Positions 1 through 64,000 of a DNA stretch of 64,000 nucleotides are shown piece by piece. Numbering within the stretch: position 1 is the first letter of the stretch; the number at the start of each line of letters is the position of its first letter. Both the position numbers and the translations under genes were made by a program. Below the pieces are notes generated by a model. It was not told the DNA's origin. It worked only from the letters and a program-made list of their open reading frames with translations, and did no database searches. Source of the stretch: Larus michahellis (taxonomy: Eukaryota > Chordata > Aves > Charadriiformes > Laridae); NCBI RefSeq assembly GCF_964199755.1, contig NC_133899.1:85233371-85297370 (forward strand). The letters run 5' to 3'.

Positions 1-58709
<58,709 letters not shown>

Positions 58710-58973
58710 AGATCAGTGGCAGAAGATAAAAAGCATATCTTTTAGGCACAGATAAATCACCTAAGTAAACCAGATTAGTTGAGGTATTCTGATAGAATAT
58801 GGTATATGTGCACTGTGCTTTCATGTTTAATACAGCATATAGGCTTTTTTCATGTTCAAAAATGGATAAAATCCCTACCAATAACACTAGTACTCTGTTT
58901 CTGCAATCAAATCCAAGTTATGGGTTTTGCCCAAAGTTAAAAAGTTCACAAGTTAATGTTTTAATAGCCATTA

Positions 58974-58979
58974 AATAAA
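58974..58979 (+). terminator. CCDC73: CCDC73 poly(A) signal AATAAA
   Basis: The canonical hexamer lies 265 nt after the TGA. It is the first AATAAA on the + strand downstream of the stop, giving a short 3' UTR. Confidence 0.7.
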
Positions 58980-59545
58980 ATTAAACGATTACTTAAGAGT
59001 ACCCTTCTCCTGCTCCTCAGGAGTTTTGTCTAAAATATAATTTGGTTTCTCTGTCAGACTGCTCACTCAGTTTTCAAGCAAAATCAGCTGCAACTGTTTC
59101 AAAATACAATGGTTTTCTACAAACATGTACAACAACTTACAGCAGTTCTAAGTGGCAGAGGAACAGAAAAATCTTCTGCTTGCCTTTACTGCCAAATTAT
59201 TTAAATATATCTGTGGTAGTTGTTTTTGTATCAATAAGGTCTCTTTCAACACTAAAGCATCAGGTGTGATTTGCAGAGATAAGGCACCAGATCTTGCTAC
59301 ACAAAGCTTCACTTCTAATTCATGTTTTTCCTCCCTTAGGGTCGAAGGGAGATTTTTCTCTTACTTTACAATTACTTGCACTATCACTTTTCTGATCTCC
59401 CTCCCTTCCTCCCCACACCTCTTGCAAAGAAAGATCCCCATATTGTAAACTTAAACAAGAACAAAAGAAGCATAACCAATGTTGCTACTGTTTCTTGTTG
59501 CTAATTATGTAAGAAAATCAACAGAAGGTATTTTCCCACGTTAGT

Positions 59546-59551
59546 TTTATT
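59546..59551 (-). terminator. EIF3M: EIF3M poly(A) signal AATAAA
   Basis: TTTATT on the + strand reads AATAAA on the - strand, about 135 nt after the EIF3M stop. It predicts a short 3' UTR. Confidence 0.7.
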
Positions 59552-59683
59552 GCTTTTTTGGTGGTGCAATTTAGAATATTTAGTTTCTTTTAAACCAATT
59601 GCATACATTTTGGAAACATTCACAAATTGTCAAAGTTTTGAAAAATTTCATCTATAGTGACATTACTAGGTGAAAAAAAATTT

Positions 59684-59804
59684 TTAGGTGTCTGAGAGAC
59701 TGAGAAGACTGTTTTTCACTTGATTCAGATTTTGTTTCCAGGTGTTTAGAGTGTCGTACAATTGCTGCCATTGCTGCTTTCCAAAAGTCCGGTGTGTGCT
59801 GTGA
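59684..59804 (-). CDS. EIF3M: EIF3M last coding exon (eIF3 subunit M)
   Basis: On the - strand the acceptor TTCTCTAG precedes 59804. The first base completes a serine codon, and 39 codons follow to TAA (59684-59686). The sequence, including HSTHRTFGKQQWQQLYDTLN and ending VKNSLLSLSDT, is nearly identical to the C-terminus of vertebrate EIF3M as I recall it. EIF3M is a PCI-domain subunit of the cytoplasmic eIF3 complex, which helps recruit mRNA and the initiator tRNA complex to the 40S ribosomal subunit. The tail follows the PCI winged-helix part and is predicted helical. Strong conservation contrasts with the fast-evolving neighbour CCDC73. Confidence 0.97.
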
Positions 59805-60230
59805 CTAGAGAAGTAAAACAAAATTGGAAGATGATTATTAGATTTCATGCTCACCTAATGATTCTTTTATAGCATTACTTTACTTTCACAAGTGAATAGG
59901 AAAATTTTTATTTTCTCTAGATAAAGGGCTGCACTTTACCAGTTCGAGAATTCTGTAGCCTTCCCAAATATTTAAAGCAACAACAGTCATTAGTATTCCT
60001 GTCACTATTAGGTCATTAAATGAAATGTGCTGGAAAATAGGACTCTTTCATTAAATAAGCTAATCACATTCAGTGTGAGCTTTAATAAAATTATGATAAA
60101 TAGCAACTATTTAACTACCAGCAACTGATAGGAACAATACCTTGCTTCTAGTTAAAATATTCTACAAATGTAAGTGAAATAATTAGAACACACTAAGTTC
60201 TGCAAAATGCTATGAAGAATTAAGTCTTAC
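59805..60230 (-). other. EIF3M: EIF3M last intron
   Basis: A 426-bp intron with good GTAAGA donor and TTCTCTAG acceptor on the - strand. No other feature seen. Confidence 0.85.
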
Positions 60231-60291
60231 CTGACAACTACTTTCCTCTGTGTCTGATCTATTTTGCAGTACACCATCTTTGTCTTTACAG
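60231..60291 (-). CDS. EIF3M: EIF3M penultimate coding exon
   Basis: On the - strand the acceptor is TTTTTTGCAG and the donor is GTAAGA. The 61 nt complete an Ala codon, encode VKTKMVYCKIDQTQRKVVV and leave the first two bases of a Ser codon. The piece is the winged-helix end of the PCI domain, where mammalian EIF3M has VRTKMVYCKIDQ as I recall it, so Lys replaces Arg here. Confidence 0.97.
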
Positions 60292-60895
60292 CTGCAAAAA
60301 AGCAATGCTGTTTTGAGCAATCTTCTCAAGATAGCGCGAAGGTATTAAACTGCGTGCAAACTCTTCAAAATTAGACCAATACAAACATATAAACACAGAA
60401 GTTCACTTAATATTGTTTTGCTGTTGGTTTTAACAGTAGTCATGGTTTGGGCCGGACTGGCCGCTCAATTCAGGACAACAGCCTAGTAGGCAGAAAAGCA
60501 AAATGATGTAACAAGATGAAGGTCATGCATGAATCCTATTGTTTGGTGCCAATCTATTAAAGCAATATCCTGTACAGTTTTTATGAAGTTCTCTCCCCTA
60601 CAAACACATCCTGTTTTAATGACAGCAAACAAAACCAGATGAGAAATTAAACCTGCAAACAATTTATTAGATCTATAAAGAATTACATGAAATACAGCTC
60701 CTGTCACTGAAATGAAAAACACTTTTTAAAAGACAACAGTTAGGCATGTCTTTAAGCACGAAGTTTTGCAGATATGTCTTGTAACAAACACAGAAATTAA
60801 AAATAAGTTTTTCTCTGTATAATTTAACATTAGCTTAGAAGACTAAAAGGTATGGTTCACTAGCGTTACGTAAAGCATGGGACTACAGTTCTTAC
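60292..60895 (-). other. EIF3M: EIF3M intron
   Basis: A 604-bp intron between two well supported exons. No other feature seen. Confidence 0.85.
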
Positions 60896-61039
60896 CATCA
60901 ATAACAAATGCTTCTACATCATCAGCTCCAATCTGAAGTTCCTGTTGCATTGTGTCAAATGATATTTCTTTATTCTCTACAGCCATTCCCATGAAAGTAA
61001 GTAGCCTCATTTTTGCCATATTGTGTTCGTGCAACAAGC
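60896..61039 (-). CDS. EIF3M: EIF3M third-last coding exon (PCI domain)
   Basis: On the - strand the acceptor is TTTTACACAG (ending at 61040) and the donor is GTAAGA. The 144 nt complete a codon with GC, probably Gly, and encode 47 residues beginning [20 protein letters not shown], with [20 protein letters not shown] near the end. This is the helical-to-winged-helix part of the PCI domain, used for packing between eIF3 subunits. With the two downstream exons, the window covers about the last 108 of roughly 374 residues. The rest of the gene lies beyond the right edge. Confidence 0.97.
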
Positions 61040-61984
61040 CTGTGTAAAAGCATCAATAGTTTATGGATAAATTATAGTTCAATAATTCACTAATTTGTTT
61101 TTCATGTTATATTTACTATGTATGCTTCCAATAATTTAAAATTTGTTTCACATCAAGAAAATATTCCACCTGTCCTTATAAACATTTTTTGAGGTAAAAC
61201 ATTAATTCCTGCATCTTCCTTGTGTTTTGCTAAAATAGCTAGTTTAGTTGTGAATTCATCAAGACTCAGTTGTTGTCAGTAAAAGGTAACAAATATCTAC
61301 AAAAGCAAAGCACAGATTATTTTTTTTTAAAAAGTAAAAACATCACCTCAACAGAATTTTAGGTGGTGAGGGTGCAAGTGAATTTTTTCCGTTGCATCAT
61401 CTGGAAGAACAGCAATGCAACAACAAATGGCGAATACGTGACTGGTAACGTCAAAACCTTCTTACAGCCTCACCGCTCATTCTCATGTAGTTACTTGAAA
61501 ATAAACCTCTCTCAGTAACGGTCTAGCAACTTAACATTTTTGTGCCAGAAGAATGTGTTTTGGCACCAAATTAACAGTTTATACCACAACAAAAAAGCAA
61601 AAAACCATGTATGTTTACAGCATCCAGCATGGCAAAAAAGTGCTCTACAAGAATAGAGAAAGAGATATTAAAAGTTAGGTTAGATCTTTTACATGATTGT
61701 ATGAATGGCAACACGAGGAATTGAGCCAAGGGCTTGGACATCTAAATCAGAGACCTTTTTCCTGAAAAAACGTCCAAGGTCAACAAAGTTAAGACGTTCA
61801 GATGAACCAAGGTACTTCTTAATCCAGTTCTGTGAGGTACCAACTAAGATTCAGTGGAAGGTTCTTTAAAATAAATGTCAATCATTTTGTTGTGGAATGG
61901 CATTATAAACATTCACACTGCTTCAGTAAATATTTAAGTTTGGAATTTATAACATCCATACACTAATAGGAAAGCACATTAGTG

Positions 61985-62460
61985 CAGGACATCATGTTGT
62001 GTTAATTAGCTGTAATTATGATGCAGGTTCTCTATTTGGCACCGATTCAACAAAAATGTGATCACCATAATTCATACGAACGAGGAGCACCAGCAACTAT
62101 ACCTAACTGGGTTTAATGGAACTCTACAAGCATCAAAAAATCAATTAGCACACATTAACCCTAATTAACAAATGCAAATGAGATGCTGATTAACTTTCCG
62201 AAAAAGACTGCTGATAATACCAGATTAAATGTGGACATGTTAGGGCGATTCAGTTGACACAGATAATGCTACTGCTGGCCTAAGTTGTCAACATTAATAA
62301 AACAACAAATTGTAACAAACCGATGCCACCTGTAGGAGCCTTCCCTGCACAGCTTTCCTCCACTAGTTTTAATTGGTCCTGATCCAGGAAACGTTACAAC
62401 TAAAGCTGATGCTGTACTGTCACTGAAACCCTATCATTAATATCCTTTATGTTAAAGCCC
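61985..62460. promoter_or_regulatory. Candidate enhancer or conserved non-coding element, homeodomain/POU motif cluster
   Basis: Motifs seen: TTAATTAG at 62002, TAATTA at 62013, CAATTAG near 62142, CTAATTAA at 62161-62168, octamer ATGCAAAT at 62172-62179 and GATTAA near 62188. The block has no simple repeats or transposon features and is more sequence-complex than its flanks. Such clusters are typical of developmental enhancers, and as I recall this gene neighbourhood lies near WT1 and PAX6. AT-rich DNA yields TAAT motifs by chance, so this stays a hypothesis. Confidence 0.35.
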
Positions 62461-63589
62461 AATATCATGGCAAGTTATTTTTAAAAAAAAAATAAAAAAA
62501 AATATCTTTAAAGCATGGTTAAAAGTCTATTTATTTTTGGGAACAGATCATAGGTATTCTGAAGAATTTCTGAATGCCTCATCTAATAATTTTATTGTTT
62601 TCAACACCAAACTGCCCTTGTTTTTTCAAAGGCTGAAACACTCAGACCAAGTTCCTAGCATTCCGGTCTGCGCTACCTCAGAATCGCTACCTCGTCCACT
62701 GCTCAGAGACATTCAGAATTTTCTGCGTACACCATAAAGCAGGTGAGAAATCAAGATAACTGGAAGTAAGGCTGTCTTTCAAAACAGCCATACAGATATT
62801 TAAGAATGTGACTTGAGACTGTGTAAATCCTATATATATTGAAAATGCCCACACTGTATATTCACAGAGGTAAACACAGACACAGGGAGGCATAGCAAAA
62901 GAAGTCATAACTATTGTATATTATATGATTAATACTACATATATGTGTAATTAATCTTCCATAAACTTATTCAAATGTTAGCATAACAGCATTTTCAGCC
63001 AATACTTCTGTAGTCAAAAACTAACAGATAATCCATTTCAACACATAAAAATAATTACAATACAAAGCCCACTTTCCCCTAAGGAAGAAAAGCGTACGAT
63101 GTCTACGCAACTAATGTTCAAATACGTATGACAAAAGGTATGCTTATTCTATGTACGCATTTACAAACTACCAAAAACTTGCTGCTAGTTTTATCCACGA
63201 AAAATCACATTGATATTTCCATCATTTTAATACTCAAAGTACCAGCATTTTAAAGCTTTGAGGGTAATTATTCTCAGAATTATACCACACTCCATTAAAC
63301 AAAATAATGCATGTGTTAAAATGCTGCACTAAACTCTGTTTTAGCAAAACTATGCCTTTCCCCAAACGCATTCAGCCAGTGTTCAAGTGTCATTTCAAAA
63401 TCAAAGTTATAAAAAAATAAAAAAAATCCATTTTTATGGAAACATTTATGCATTACCAATATGTCAAAACCTTAATGCAGTAATAAAAAAATCTGCATCA
63501 TTGAGCAATTTCTGCATTGTCACTGACCCCTGTCCTAAAAAGCTGGAATATAAAAAACGTAATTTTAATGCATGCAATAGCTTATGAAC

Positions 63590-63830
63590 CAGTGCTCCTT
63601 TGAAACAGTCAATTACACATCAACGGGGGAGTGTCAAAGTGTTAATTACTACTCCTTTTTTCCACAGTGTGTAAATAAAGAGGGTGCTGACATTAACATT
63701 CCATCACATTGCTTCATGTGATGAAACAAATTAACTGGGACAGACTGTGGCCTGCTAGGTCTAATGCATCAGCACAGGCAGACACACACGCACATTTTGC
63801 ATGTTTTATCTTACTGTTCACAAGTATTCG
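63590..63830. promoter_or_regulatory. Candidate conserved non-coding element
   Basis: A compact, complex block containing GTCAATTACACATCAA, GTTAATTACTACTCC, CATGTG and CTAATGCATCAG, without repeats or an open frame. It resembles vertebrate conserved non-coding sequence in texture, but conservation itself cannot be seen from one genome. Confidence 0.28.
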
Positions 63831-64000
63831 CTGTTATTAATCATTAAAAAAAAATGTAAGAGATTTATACAAGCTGCTGGCTTACTCAATGAAGTTGTGA
63901 TCTCTGGCCTAGCCTAGAGTATCAAAACTCCCCTCCCAAAAGGTTTAAGAGAAAAGAAGTGGGGAAAAACACAGTTCTCTTCCAAACCCGTTAAACAGCT

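Larger units (their letters stand above)
58710..59683. other. CCDC73/EIF3M convergent intergenic space with both 3' UTRs
   Basis: Only 974 bp separate the two stop codons. The CCDC73 3' UTR occupies the left part up to about 59000 and the EIF3M 3' UTR the right part from about 59530, so the predicted transcript ends do not overlap. No other gene seen between them. Confidence 0.85.
61040..64000 (-). other. EIF3M: EIF3M intron, running off the window
   Basis: The next upstream EIF3M exon should encode a segment ending in a Gly codon split after its first base. I searched the - strand for it and did not find it, so the intron probably continues beyond 64000. It contains two blocks rich in TAAT-type motifs (61985-62460 and 63590-63830), described separately, and ordinary AT-rich sequence. 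Confidence 0.75.

Noticed and set aside
61688-61855. An open - strand stretch of about 53 codons without a Met start, looking peptide-like (includes GRFFRKKVSDLDVQALGS).
   Set aside because: It matches no EIF3M segment, has no splice acceptor and donor in phase with the known exons, and such a length is expected by chance in 64 kb.
62537-62737. A + strand open frame of 66 codons ending in a proline-rich segment.
   Set aside because: No recognised protein, no splice signals, and wrong strand for EIF3M. Taken as chance.

Overview
The window is vertebrate nuclear DNA, most probably from a bird. It is AT-rich and carries short coding exons with GT/AG borders and polypyrimidine tracts, separated by 0.3-10 kb introns. 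Its only clear mobile elements are CR1 LINEs with the 8-bp ATTCTGTG-type 3' end typical of birds and other sauropsids. The compact gene size, about 57 kb over the coding exons, also suits a bird. The species cannot be named from the sequence.

Layout. Positions 1-1654 are probably the 5' intron or upstream flank of CCDC73. Positions 1655-59000 hold the coding part of CCDC73 (coiled-coil domain containing 73) on the + strand. I assembled 18 coding exons that join in frame from the ATG at 1670 to the TGA at 58707-58709 and give 1095 residues. Exons 1-13 encode a long coiled-coil rod. Exons 14-16 encode a polar, probably disordered region, most of it in one 1557-nt exon. Exons 17-18 encode a C-terminal end that I recognise as conserved in the family. 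Positions 58710-59683 are a short intergenic space with poly(A) signals pointing toward each other. From 59684 to the window end on the - strand lie the last three coding exons of EIF3M, a subunit of translation initiation factor eIF3, and part of the intron before them. The two genes are tail to tail, the arrangement known at human 11p13.

Non-coding content. Intron 6 contains a young CR1 inserted inside an older CR1. Other introns hold simple repeats, small tandem duplications and several perfect inverted repeats. Intron 14 has a GC- and CpG-rich block that looks inserted. Intron 16 has a good candidate for an alternative terminal exon of CCDC73. The EIF3M intron at the right end has two blocks dense in homeodomain and POU-type motifs that could be conserved regulatory elements.

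The two genes are not known to work together. EIF3M is a housekeeping translation factor, and CCDC73 is a coiled-coil protein of unknown function. I saw no tRNA, rRNA, CRISPR, operon or nested protein gene, and nothing that clearly amounts to a new biological system. The leads most worth checking are the alternative last exon, the tandem splice acceptor at exon 4, the nested CR1 pair and the candidate enhancers.
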